Assembly (NCBI GenBank): GCA_001788495.1
Contig: MGCF01000010.1
Span: 1 to 35,343 of the forward strand
DNA: 35,343 bases
Reading direction: 5' to 3'
Source of the DNA: Candidatus Rokubacteria bacterium RIFCSPLOWO2_02_FULL_73_56
GTDB taxonomy: Bacteria; Methylomirabilota; Methylomirabilia; Rokubacteriales; CSP1-6
Shown: in pieces, positions 25,291-34,367 of the stretch
Layout: the number at the start of each line of letters is the position of its first letter
How positions within the stretch are numbered: the first letter of the stretch is position 1
The notes under the pieces: generated by a model
Told to the model about the DNA's origin: nothing
The model's database searches: none
What the model saw: the letters and a program-made list of their open reading frames with translations, nothing else
Translations under genes and position numbers: made by a program

Positions 25291-26115
25291 CTAGGCGCGC
25301 GAGGCCCGATCGCACCGGGCCAGGAAGGCCAGCACCGCGCGGTTCCACGCCTCGGGCTGGTCCCGGTTGGCGAAGTGGCTGGCGGGGGAGAGGACCACGA
25401 GCTTCGCGCCGCGGATCCTCCGGCGCATCACCCGCATGGGCCCGAGCGAGGGGTCGCGGTCGCCGCCGAGCAGGAGCACCGGCATGCGCAGGCGCCCGAG
25501 CTCGCCGGTGATGTGGTCCATGGCGAGGAGCGCGCGCAGCGAGTTCGCGTAGCCGATGGGCGCGAGCTGCCGGTACTCGGCGTAGAACTCCGCCTTCGCC
25601 GCGGGGTCGAGGGCGAGCCGCTCGGCGACGTTCGGGTTCGCCTGCATCGCGTACTCGGCCATCGCGTCCATGCCTTGCGTGAGGGTGATCTCGATGGACC
25701 GGGCGCGCATCACCACGTTCTCCCAGGAGAGCGGCAGGCCCGCGGCCGAGGAGGAGTTGGTGACGACCAGCGAGCGCACCCGGGACGGGAAGCGGAGGGC
25801 GAAGCGCGTGGCGATGCCCGCGCCGAGCGAGAGCCCGCCCAGGTGCGCCCGGCGCAGCCCGAGGTGGTCGAGCACGGCCTTGAGGTCGAGCGCCCAGCGG
25901 CCGAACGAGTACCGGGCGGGGTCGGCCGGGCTGTCCGAGCGAGCGTGGCCCCGCGGCTCCCAGAGGACCAGGCGGTGCCGGGCGGCGAGGCCGGCGACGT
26001 TGACGTCCCACATCCCGACGTTGCCGCCGATCCCGTAGGCCAACACGAGCGGCGTCCCCCGGCCGTGCTCCTCGTAGTAGAGGCGCACCCGGTCGTCGGT
26101 CCGGACGTACGGCAT
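25291..26115 (-). CDS. Alpha/beta hydrolase
   Basis: The 274-residue protein has the fold's standard order: VLAYGIGGNVGMWD with the oxyanion region, the nucleophile elbow GLSLGAG with the serine near residue 96, an acid in LLGGDRDPSLGP, and the catalytic histidine in SPASHFANRDQPEAWNRAVLAFL. Overall resemblance is to 3-oxoadipate enol-lactonase and related ester or lactone hydrolases, but the substrate is undecided. The ATG at 26113-26115 lacks an obvious ribosome site. It is divergent from the hcr/box operon across a 166-bp region and is followed by the sigma-54 regulator gene after 2 nt. A CoA-thioester or lactone hydrolase serving the aromatic pathway is plausible inference. Confidence 0.85.
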   Translation of the reverse strand: MPYVRTDDRVRLYYEEHGRGTPLVLAYGIGGNVGMWDVNVAGLAARHRLVLWEPRGHARSDSPADPARYSFGRWALDLKAVLDHLGLRRAHLGGLSLGAGIATRFALRFPSRVRSLVVTNSSSAAGLPLSWENVVMRARSIEITLTQGMDAMAEYAMQANPNVAERLALDPAAKAEFYAEYRQLAPIGYANSLRALLAMDHITGELGRLRMPVLLLGGDRDPSLGPMRVMRRRIRGAKLVVLSPASHFANRDQPEAWNRAVLAFLARCDRASRA

Positions 26116-26204
26116 GGCGCTATGTTACGACGCCGCACCCGATTTCGGGGTAGCTCTCCGGCGGGCGCGGGGGCGGCCGCCGCCGCCGCGCCCGTCCTCC
26201 CCGC

Positions 26205-26234
26205 TTGACAGCCTTCCACGAAATTCAGTATTTT
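26205..26234 (+). promoter_or_regulatory. Sigma-70-type promoter of the hcr/box operon
   Basis: TTGACA (26205-26210, a perfect -35) is followed after 18 bp by TATTTT (26229-26234) inside a short AT-rich island that stands out from the GC-rich surroundings. The predicted start near 26241 gives a leader of about 40 nt to the ATG at 26282. Confidence 0.6.
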
Positions 26235-26249
26235 TGAAGCCTGATTCAG
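26214..26249 (+). promoter_or_regulatory. Operator-like cluster of phased TTC/GAA half-sites
   Basis: The promoter carries TTC-CAC-GAA (26214-26222), TTCA (224-227 of the 26 kb block), TGAA (235-238) and the palindrome CTGA-T-TCAG (26241-26249). ATTCAG recurs at 26223 and 26244, 21 bp or two helical turns apart. The sites run from the -35 to the start point, as expected for a repressor. The XRE-cupin protein of the same operon is the obvious candidate to bind it (inference). Confidence 0.42.
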
Positions 26250-26281
26250 CCGGGATGAACCCCCAGACGGTGGAGCCGCGG

Positions 26282-26776
26282 ATGAAGGCACGCATCGCCC
26301 TGAGCGTCAACGACCAGCCGCACGAGCTGCTGGTGCCGGTCCACAAGACCCTGCTCGAGGTGCTGCGCGAGGACCTCGGGCTGACCGGGACGAAGCACGG
26401 CTGCGAGCTCGGCGAGTGCGGCACCTGCACCGTCCTCGTGGACGGCGAGCCCGTCCTCTCGTGCCTCGCCCTGCCGGTCGAGCTCGAGGGGCGGCGCATC
26501 ACCACGGTAGAGGGGCTGGCCGAGGGCGGGCGCCTGCACCCGCTCCAGCAGGCGTTCGCCGAGCTGGGGGCCGCCCAGTGCGGGTACTGCACGCCGGGCG
26601 TGCTGCTCACCGCCCAGGCCCTGCTCGCCGCCGAGGCCCTGCCGCCGCGCGACCGGATCCGGGAGGCGCTCGCCGGCAACCTCTGCCGCTGCACGGGCTA
26701 CACGAAGATCCTCGACGCCGTCGAGCTCGCGGCGCTCCGCCTGTCGCGCGGCGCCCGGGCCGGAGCCGGACGCTGA
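26282..26776 (+). CDS. hcrC: 4-Hydroxybenzoyl-CoA reductase gamma subunit, two [2Fe-2S] clusters
   Basis: This is a 164-residue iron-sulfur subunit of the xanthine dehydrogenase family. The plant-type cluster uses C41, C46, C49 and C61 (CELGECGTC...SC). The second cluster uses C100, C103, C135 and C137 (QCGYCTPG, CRCTG). It relays electrons between the FAD/4Fe-4S subunit and the molybdenum site during reductive removal of the ring hydroxyl of 4-hydroxybenzoyl-CoA. ATG 26282 is preferred over ATG 26255 because GGAG at 26272-26275 lies 6 nt upstream and the family usually starts a few residues before the LSVND-like strand. Its identity as HcrC rests mainly on the two following genes. Confidence 0.88.
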   Translation: MKARIALSVNDQPHELLVPVHKTLLEVLREDLGLTGTKHGCELGECGTCTVLVDGEPVLSCLALPVELEGRRITTVEGLAEGGRLHPLQQAFAELGAAQCGYCTPGVLLTAQALLAAEALPPRDRIREALAGNLCRCTGYTKILDAVELAALRLSRGARAGAGR

Positions 26777-29223
26777 GCGCCGGGGGCAAGCACGAGTTCT
26801 CGGTCATCGGCCAGCCGCTGCCGAAGCTCGACGCCTGGGCGAAGGTGACCGGCGAGACCCGCTACGCCGACGACCTGGTCCTGCCGCGCATGGCCCACGC
26901 CAAGCTGCTGCGCTCCTCGCACGCCCACGCGCGGATCCGCGGCATCGACACGACGCGGGCCCGCGCCCTGCCCGGGGTGCTCGCCGTCATCACCGGGGCC
27001 GACCTGCCGCGCGTCCGGTTCGGCATCCTGCCGGTCTCGCAGGACGAGGAGGCGCTCTGCACGGAGAAGGTGCGGATGGTCGGCGACGCGGTCGCTGCGG
27101 TGGCGGCGGTGGACGAGGAGACGGCCGAGCAGGCGTGCCGGCTGATCGACGTCGCGTGGGAGCCGCTCCCGGCGCTGATGTCCATCGAGGAGTCGCTCGC
27201 GCACCCCGAGGTGCGCATCCACGAGTACGGCGACGGGCCCAACGTGCACAAGAGCGTGGCGCTCCAGTTCGGCGACGTCGAGGCGGCGTTCGCCCGCGCC
27301 GACCTGGTCCGCGAGGACACCTTCTACTACGAGGGCAGCACGCACCTGCCGCTGGAGCAGCACGCGGCCGTGGCGCACTGGGGCCCCGACGGCAAGCTGA
27401 CGCTCTGGTCCTCGACCCAGACGCCGCACTACGTCCACCGGCTGCTCGCCAAGATCCTCGACGTGCCGGCCGCCCACGTCCGCGTGGTCGCCGCGCCGGT
27501 CGGCGGCGGCTTCGGCGGCAAGCTCGATCCCTTCGCCCACGAGATCGCGGCCTGCCACCTCTCGCGCCTCACCGGCCGGCCGGTCAAGATCGCGCTCACG
27601 CGCGAGGAGGTCTTCTACGTCCACCGCGGCCGCCACCCCGTGCTGATGTGGCTCAAGACGGGCTTCACCCGCCAGGGCGACATCACCGGCTGCCACATCA
27701 AGACGTGGCTCGACGGCGGCGCCTACGGCTCGTACGGCGTGGCCTCGACCTTCTACACGGGCGTCATCAACCCGGTGAGCTACAAGATGCCCGTGTACAA
27801 GTTCGAGGGCGCGCGCATCTTCACCAACAAGCCGCCGTGCGGGCCCAAGCGCGGCCACGGCACCCCGCAGCCGCGCTTCGCGCTCGAGGTCCAGCTCGAC
27901 CGAGCGGCCGAGCAGCTCGGGCTCGACCCGGCCGCGATGCGCCGCCGCATCGTGACCGAGCCGTTCACGAAGACCGCCAACCACCTCACCGTGACGACGA
28001 CCGGCCTCGCCGAGTGCATCGACCGGGTCGTCGAGGCCTCGGGCTGGCGGACCAAGTGGCGTGGCTGGCGGGCCGGCGAGGCCCCCTCCGAAAAAAAGCG
28101 CGGCGTGGGGCTCGCCTGCTCCGCCTACATGACGGGCGCCGGCACGGCCATCTACTGGAACGCGATGCCGCACTCGGGCGTCGTCCTGCGCGCCGACCGG
28201 AGCGGGGCGGTCGCGCTCCTGTGCGGCGCGACCGACATCGGCCAGGGCTCGGACTCGATCCTCGCCTCCTTCGCCGCCGAGGTCCTCGGGATCGCGTTGA
28301 AGGACGTGCACGTGCACCCGGCCGACACGACGCTCACGCCGGTGGACCTCGGCTCGTACTCCTCGCGCGTCACGCTCATGTGCGGCATGGCGACGATCCA
28401 GGCGGCCGAGCGGCTGCGCGGCGCGATCTTCGAGGCCGTCGCCAAGAAGCTCGAGGTCGCGCCCGGAGCGCTCGTCGCGCGGGGCGGCAGGGTCGGCGTG
28501 CCGGAGGACTGGGACACGGCCGTCCCCTTCGCGCAGGCGGTCGAGCTCGGCGAGGCGATGCACGGCGTGCTCGCCTTCCCGGGCTCCTACGCGCCGCCCC
28601 GGCGGGCGGGCAAGTACAAGGGCGGCGGCGTGGGGCCGTCGCCCTGCTACTCGTACACGGCGAGCGTCGTGGACCTGAGCGTGGACGAGGAGACAGGCGA
28701 GATCGAGCTGCACGACGTCTGGATCGCCCACGACGTGGGGCGCGCGCTCAACCCGCTGCTCGTCGAGGGCCAGGTCGAGGGCTCCGTCTACATGGGGATC
28801 GGCGAGGCGCTGATGGAGGAGCAGGTGTTCCGCAAGGGCCTCCACAAGACGCCCTCGATGCTCGACTACAAGAGCCCGACCACGCTCGAGACGCCCGACA
28901 TCCACACCATCCTCGTCGAGACGGACGACCCCGAGGGCCCGTTCGGCGCCAAGGAGGCGGGGCAGGGGCCGCTCCTGCCGATCATGCCCGCCATCGCGAA
29001 CGCCGTGTACCACGCGGTCGGCGTGCGGATCGACGAGGTGCCGATCACGCCCGACAAGATCCTCCGGGCCCTCGAGGCGCGGCGCCGGGGCAAGCCCGCG
29101 CGCGTGGGGCCCGAGAAGCTTCCGCTGTTCGCCTTCAAGGAGCCGGTCGTCGTCGAGTCGGCGTTCGGCCAGCCGGCCGACGCCGTCGTCGTGCGGCCGT
29201 TCCAGGCGGAGCGCCTGGCATGA
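26773..29223 (+). CDS. hcrA: 4-Hydroxybenzoyl-CoA reductase alpha (molybdopterin) subunit, apparent CTG start
   Basis: The 816-residue molybdopterin subunit begins SVIGQPLPKLDAWAKVTGETRYADDL. It has APVGGGFGGKLDPF (241-254) and a CGPKRGHGTPQPRFALE segment from C356 that I recognise as typical of 4-hydroxybenzoyl-CoA reductases. It ends with GAKEAGQGPLLP, where E728 should be the catalytic glutamate. It removes the para-hydroxyl, giving benzoyl-CoA. No ATG, GTG or TTG exists in frame between the upstream stop region and the conserved KVTG core. The only sensible start is CTG 26773, which overlaps the hcrC stop as CTGA and has GGAG 7 nt upstream. A run of seven A at about 28091 keeps frame. A sequence error at the start is the main alternative. 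Confidence 0.88.
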   Translation: MSAGGKHEFSVIGQPLPKLDAWAKVTGETRYADDLVLPRMAHAKLLRSSHAHARIRGIDTTRARALPGVLAVITGADLPRVRFGILPVSQDEEALCTEKVRMVGDAVAAVAAVDEETAEQACRLIDVAWEPLPALMSIEESLAHPEVRIHEYGDGPNVHKSVALQFGDVEAAFARADLVREDTFYYEGSTHLPLEQHAAVAHWGPDGKLTLWSSTQTPHYVHRLLAKILDVPAAHVRVVAAPVGGGFGGKLDPFAHEIAACHLSRLTGRPVKIALTREEVFYVHRGRHPVLMWLKTGFTRQGDITGCHIKTWLDGGAYGSYGVASTFYTGVINPVSYKMPVYKFEGARIFTNKPPCGPKRGHGTPQPRFALEVQLDRAAEQLGLDPAAMRRRIVTEPFTKTANHLTVTTTGLAECIDRVVEASGWRTKWRGWRAGEAPSEKKRGVGLACSAYMTGAGTAIYWNAMPHSGVVLRADRSGAVALLCGATDIGQGSDSILASFAAEVLGIALKDVHVHPADTTLTPVDLGSYSSRVTLMCGMATIQAAERLRGAIFEAVAKKLEVAPGALVARGGRVGVPEDWDTAVPFAQAVELGEAMHGVLAFPGSYAPPRRAGKYKGGGVGPSPCYSYTASVVDLSVDEETGEIELHDVWIAHDVGRALNPLLVEGQVEGSVYMGIGEALMEEQVFRKGLHKTPSMLDYKSPTTLETPDIHTILVETDDPEGPFGAKEAGQGPLLPIMPAIANAVYHAVGVRIDEVPITPDKILRALEARRRGKPARVGPEKLPLFAFKEPVVVESAFGQPADAVVVRPFQAERLA

Positions 29224-30236
29224 TGCGCCTGCCGCCGTTCACCTACGTCGCGGCGCGGACGCTCGCCGAGGCCGCCGCCGCGCTCGCCGAGCACGGGGCC
29301 GACGCGATGCTCGTCGCGGGCGGCACCGACCTCTACCCGAACATGAAGCGCCGCCAGTTCGAGCCGAAGGTCCTCGTCGGCCTGCGTGGGATCCGGGAGC
29401 TCGCGGGGGTCCGCGGCTCGGCGCGCGAGGGCCTGACGCTCGGCGCGGGCACGACGCTCGCCGCCGTGGCGGCGCACCGCGAGATCGTCACGCACTATCC
29501 GGCGCTCGCCACGGCCGCGGGGCTCGTCTCCTCGCCGCAGCTCCGCAACATGGGGACGCTCGGCGGCAACGTGTGCGTGGACACGCGCTGCAACTACTAC
29601 AACCAGTCCTTCGAGTGGCGGCGCGCGATCGGCTTCTGCATGAAGAAGGACGGCGACGTCTGCCTGGTCGCGCCCGGCAGCCCGCGCTGCTGGGCCGTGT
29701 CGTCGTCGGACACCGCGCCCGCGCTCGTGAGCCTCGGCGCCGCGGTGCGGCTGGTGGGCGGCGGCGGCGAGCGCACCGTGCCGCTCGCGGCGCTCTACCA
29801 TGACGACGGCATCGAGTATCTCGCCAAGCGGCGTGACGAGATCGTGACCGACATCCTGCTGCCGCCGGTGGACGGCTGGCGCTCCGCGTACCTGAAGCTG
29901 CGCCGGCGCGGCTCGTTCGACTTCCCGGTGCTGGGCGTGGCGGTGGCGGCCCGGCTCGAGGGCGCCGTCGTGCGCGACGCGCGCATCGTCCTGGGCGCCG
30001 TCGCCTCGCGGCCGCGGCTGGCCGAGAAGGCCGCGGCGGCGCTCGTCGGCCGGCGCCTGACGCCCGAGCTGATCGCGGCGGTCGCCGAGCTGGCGGCCGG
30101 GCCGTCGAAGCCGCTCGACAACACGGACTTCACCCACCCGTACCGCAAGAAGGTCACGCGCGTGTTCGTGGCGCGGGCCCTGCGCGCCCTCGGCGGCCTC
30201 GGCGACGCGGGGCGCGCGGTGGAGGCGATCGCGTGA
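29220..30236 (+). CDS. hcrB: 4-Hydroxybenzoyl-CoA reductase beta subunit with FAD and [4Fe-4S] sites
   Basis: This is a 338-residue FAD-binding subunit. FAD motifs are AGGTDLYPNMK (33-43) and GTLGGNV (112-118). Right after these sits an insertion with C124, C140, C148 and C157. Their spacing of 16, 8 and 9 is the same as that of the four cysteines (122, 138, 146, 155) reported to bind the additional [4Fe-4S] cluster of the Thauera aromatica enzyme. That cluster distinguishes 4-hydroxybenzoyl-CoA reductases from other xanthine dehydrogenase relatives and lets electrons enter from a low-potential donor such as ferredoxin. ATG 29220 (ATGA overlap with hcrA) has GGAG 8 nt upstream, while ATG 29223 is possible. 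It ends in a GTGA overlap with the regulator gene. Confidence 0.93.
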   Translation: MMRLPPFTYVAARTLAEAAAALAEHGADAMLVAGGTDLYPNMKRRQFEPKVLVGLRGIRELAGVRGSAREGLTLGAGTTLAAVAAHREIVTHYPALATAAGLVSSPQLRNMGTLGGNVCVDTRCNYYNQSFEWRRAIGFCMKKDGDVCLVAPGSPRCWAVSSSDTAPALVSLGAAVRLVGGGGERTVPLAALYHDDGIEYLAKRRDEIVTDILLPPVDGWRSAYLKLRRRGSFDFPVLGVAVAARLEGAVVRDARIVLGAVASRPRLAEKAAAALVGRRLTPELIAAVAELAAGPSKPLDNTDFTHPYRKKVTRVFVARALRALGGLGDAGRAVEAIA

Positions 30237-30781
30237 CGGCGCTCGGCGCGCGCATCAAGGCCCTGCGCGGCGAGCGGGGGCTCCAGCAGCGCCAGCTCGC
30301 CGAGAAGGCGGGCCTCACGCCGAGCATGGTGTCGCAGATCGAGTCGGGGCGCCTGACGCCGTCGCTGCACACGCTCGGCCGGGTCGCGGCGGCCCTCGGC
30401 GTGCCGATCGCGACGCTCTTCGACGGCCAGCCCGCGGGCAGCATCGTCGTGTCGCGCGCGAAGGACTACCCCGTGGTCTCGTTCGACGGCTCCTCCGAGC
30501 GGTGGGCCGTGCTGGGGGCGGGGCTCTTCCAGGGCAAGATCCGCGCGGTCGTCTCGACCCTCGGCCCGCGCTCGCGCGGCGTCACGACCGAGAAGGTCGT
30601 GATCAGGCCGGGGCAGATGAAGCTCTTCTACGTGCTCGCGGGCCGGGTGGGCCTCCACTACAATGGCGACCGCCACGTGCTCGAGGCGGGCGACAGCGCG
30701 CTGCTCGACGGCGGCACGCCGCACGGCTGGGAAAACCTCGGATCGAAGCCGGCCCAGGCGCTCTGGGTCATTCTGGGATAG
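30233..30781 (+). CDS. XRE-family transcriptional regulator with C-terminal cupin domain
   Basis: This is a 182-residue protein. The N-terminal helix-turn-helix (about 5-62) contains LGARIKALRGERGLQQRQLAEKAG and SMVSQIESGRLTPSLHTL. The C-terminal cupin (about 115-178) contains KLFYVLAGRVGLHYNGDRHVLEAGDSALLDGG and TPHGWENLG, a small-molecule-binding barrel. It is co-translated with hcrB (GTGA) and sits 4 nt before boxC, so it lies in the middle of the operon it most likely controls. The known box-pathway regulator BoxR has an XRE domain fused to a shikimate-kinase-like domain. This protein has a cupin instead, implying a different effector site. Ligand is unknown; benzoyl-CoA or 4-hydroxybenzoyl-CoA are reasonable guesses. 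Confidence 0.9.
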   Translation: MTALGARIKALRGERGLQQRQLAEKAGLTPSMVSQIESGRLTPSLHTLGRVAAALGVPIATLFDGQPAGSIVVSRAKDYPVVSFDGSSERWAVLGAGLFQGKIRAVVSTLGPRSRGVTTEKVVIRPGQMKLFYVLAGRVGLHYNGDRHVLEAGDSALLDGGTPHGWENLGSKPAQALWVILG

Positions 30782-30785
30782 GGCC

Positions 30786-32458
30786 ATGGCGGACGAGAGC
30801 GAACGCGTGCAGGTGGAGTTCCGGACGGAGCCGTCGCGCTACAAGCACTGGCGGCTCGCCGTCGACCCACCGGTGGCCCGGCTCACGCTGGACGTCAAGG
30901 AGGACGGCGGGCTCCGGCCCGGGTACGAGCTCAAGCTGAACTCCTACGACCTCGGCGTGGACATCGAGCTCTACGACGCCGTGCAGCGGCTCCGGTTCGA
31001 GCACCCCGGGGTCGGCGCGGTCGTCGTGACCTCGGGCAAGGAGCGCATCTTCTGCGCGGGCGCCAACATCCGCATGCTCTCGCAGTCCGCGCACGGCTGG
31101 AAGGTGAACTTCTGCAAGTTCACCAACGAGACGCGCAACGCGATCGAGGAGGCGACGGCCGAGTCGAGGCAGGTCTACCTGACGGCCGTCAACGGCCCGT
31201 GCGCGGGCGGCGGCTACGAGCTGGCGCTCGCGACCGACTGGATCGTCATGGCCGACGACGCCAACACGGCGGTGTCGCTCCCCGAGGTGCCGCTGCTCGC
31301 GGTCCTTCCGGGCACCGGCGGGCTCACCCGGCTCGTGGACAAGCGCCGCGTGCGCCGCGACCGCGCCGACTTCTTCTGCACGACCGAGGAGGGCGTCAAG
31401 GGCCAGCGCGCCGTCGAGTGGGGGCTGGTGGACGAGGTCGTGCCGCGCTCGCGCCTGGACGAGCTCGTGCGCCAGCGGGCGCGCGAGTTCGCCGCGCGGA
31501 CCGATCGGCCGGCCGGCGCGCGGGGTATCGCGCTCGCGCCGCTCGCACGGACGCTCGCGGGCGACGAGGTCCGCTACGGCACGCTCGCGTGCCGGATCGA
31601 CCGCGGCCGCGCCGTGGCCGAGATCACGGTGCGGGGGCCGGAGGTGCCGCCCCCCGCGGACCTCGCGGCGCTCCACGCGCTCGGCGTCGCGTTCTGGCCG
31701 CTCGCGCTCGCCCGCGAGCTCGACGACCTGATCCTGCACTTGCGGACCAACGAGCCGGAGATCGGGATCTGGGTCGTCAGGACCGCCGGCCGCGCCGACC
31801 TGGTCGAGGCGCACGACGGCGCGCTCGCCGCCCACGGCGGCGACTGGCTCGTGCGCGAGATCCGTCTCTACCTCCGGCGCACGCTCAAGCGGCTCGACGT
31901 CTCGTCGCGCTCGGTCTTCGCGCTCGTCGAGCCGGGCTCGTGCTTCACGGGCACGCTGCTCGAGCTCGTCCTGGCCGCGGACCGCTCGTACATGCTCACC
32001 GGCGGGCGGCAGGGCGACGCGCGGCCGCCGGCGGCGGTGCGGCTCACCGGGATGAACTTCGGCCCGTACCCGATGGTGAACGGCCTCACGCGCCTCGCGA
32101 GCCGGTTCCTGGCCGAGCCCGGCCGCACGGACAAGCTCCGCGCCCGGATCGGCGAGGACCTGGACGCGGCGGCGGCCGCGGAGGCGGGCCTCGTCACGTT
32201 CACGCCCGACGACATCGACTGGGACGACGAGGTTCGCCTCGCGCTCGAGGAGCGCGCGGCCTTCTCGCCCGACGCGCTGACCGGGATGGAGGCATCGCTC
32301 CGGTTCGGCGGGCCCGAGACCCTCGAGAGCAAGATCTTCGCGCGGCTGTCGGCGTGGCAGAACTGGATCTTCCAGCGCCCCAACGCGGTCGGCCCGAAGG
32401 GCGCCCTCCAGGTGTACGGCAGCGGCGAGCGCAGCGAGTTCGACCGCAGGAGGGTGTG

Positions 32459-32459
<1 letters not shown>
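30786..32459 (+). CDS. boxC: Benzoyl-CoA-dihydrodiol lyase (2,3-epoxybenzoyl-CoA ring-cleaving dihydrolase)
   Basis: The 557-residue protein matches BoxC in length and sequence. RYKHWRLAVDPPVARLTLDV opens it, LRPGYELKLNSYDLGVDIELYDA follows at about 43-65, and a crotonase core has oxyanion segments ERIFCAGANIRML (86-98) and NGPCAGGGYELALATDW (136-152) plus SLPEVPLLAVLPGTGGL with E167. A second C-terminal crotonase-like half includes EPGSCFTGTLLELVLAADR. BoxC converts 2,3-epoxybenzoyl-CoA with two waters into 3,4-dehydroadipyl-CoA semialdehyde and formate, cleaving the ring without oxygen. It is directly followed by boxB in a TGATG overlap, so substrate producer and consumer are translated together. 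BoxD-type aldehyde dehydrogenase for the product is not in the window. Confidence 0.95.
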
Positions 32460-33877
<1,418 letters not shown>

Positions 33878-33911
33878 CGCAGTGCCGGAGCCCTCGACCG
33901 AGGAGGCAACG

Positions 33912-34367
33912 ATGCCCAGGGTGATCAAGCCGAAGAGCTTCGGGGCGCCGCTCGGGATGTACTCGCACGGGATGGCGGCGCCGGCGGGGGAGCTGGTGGT
34001 CGTGGCCGGCCAGGTGGGCGTCGGCGCGGGTGGGCAGGTCGCGGGCGGCGACGTCGGCGCCCAGACCCGGCAGGCGCTCGAGAACGTCCACGCGGTCCTG
34101 GCGGCCGCCGGCTGCGACTGGGGCGACGTCGTGCGACTCCAGACCTTCCTGGTGAGCGCGGACGACATCCCGGGGTTCATGCGGGCCCGGCAGGAGGCCT
34201 TCCCGGGCTACTTCCCCGACGGGGCCTACCCGCCGAACACGCTGCTCGTGGTGAGCCGCCTCGTGCGGCCCGAGCTCCGGGTCGAGATCGAGGCCATGGC
34301 GGTGCGCCGTCCGCGGCGGTCCGCCGCCCGCCCGCGGGTGCAGCCCAGAAAGCGAGCGCGCCGATGA
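33912..34367 (+). CDS. RidA (YjgF/YER057c) family protein
   Basis: The 151-residue protein has the RidA trimer fold motifs: GMYSHGMAAPAGELVVVAGQVG at the start, LENVHAVLAAAGCDWGDVVRLQTFL in the middle, and a C-terminal VVSRLVRPELRVEIEAMAV that retains the arginine and glutamate of the active pocket. RidA proteins hydrolyse reactive enamines/imines, and some relatives act in aromatic pathways. ATG 33912 is chosen over GTG 33882 because AGGAGG at 33901-33906 is 5 nt upstream. An unusual extra tail of about 20 residues is strongly basic (RRPRRSAARP and QPRKRARR). It overlaps the benzoate-CoA ligase start (ATGA). I infer a clean-up or deacylation role next to the epoxide-forming steps. Confidence 0.87.
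   Translation: MPRVIKPKSFGAPLGMYSHGMAAPAGELVVVAGQVGVGAGGQVAGGDVGAQTRQALENVHAVLAAAGCDWGDVVRLQTFLVSADDIPGFMRARQEAFPGYFPDGAYPPNTLLVVSRLVRPELRVEIEAMAVRRPRRSAARPRVQPRKRARR

Noticed and set aside
23930-26011. Reading the sigma-54 regulator as a 693-residue protein with a long N-terminal extension
   Set aside because: The first 241 residues lie over the alpha/beta hydrolase gene in another frame. The GTG at 25288 gives the normal receiver start.
26122-26127. TAACAT on the minus strand as a -10 for the alpha/beta hydrolase
   Set aside because: It is only 7 nt from the ATG and has no -35 partner at a suitable distance.
26171-26190. GGC/GCC-rich repeat near the start of the divergent gap
   Set aside because: Short low-complexity runs like this are common in such GC-rich DNA and show no organised unit.
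28090-28097. Run of seven A inside hcrA as a possible slippage or frameshift site
   Set aside because: The reading frame is intact and conserved sequence continues on both sides (SEKKRGVGLACS). No alternative product is suggested.
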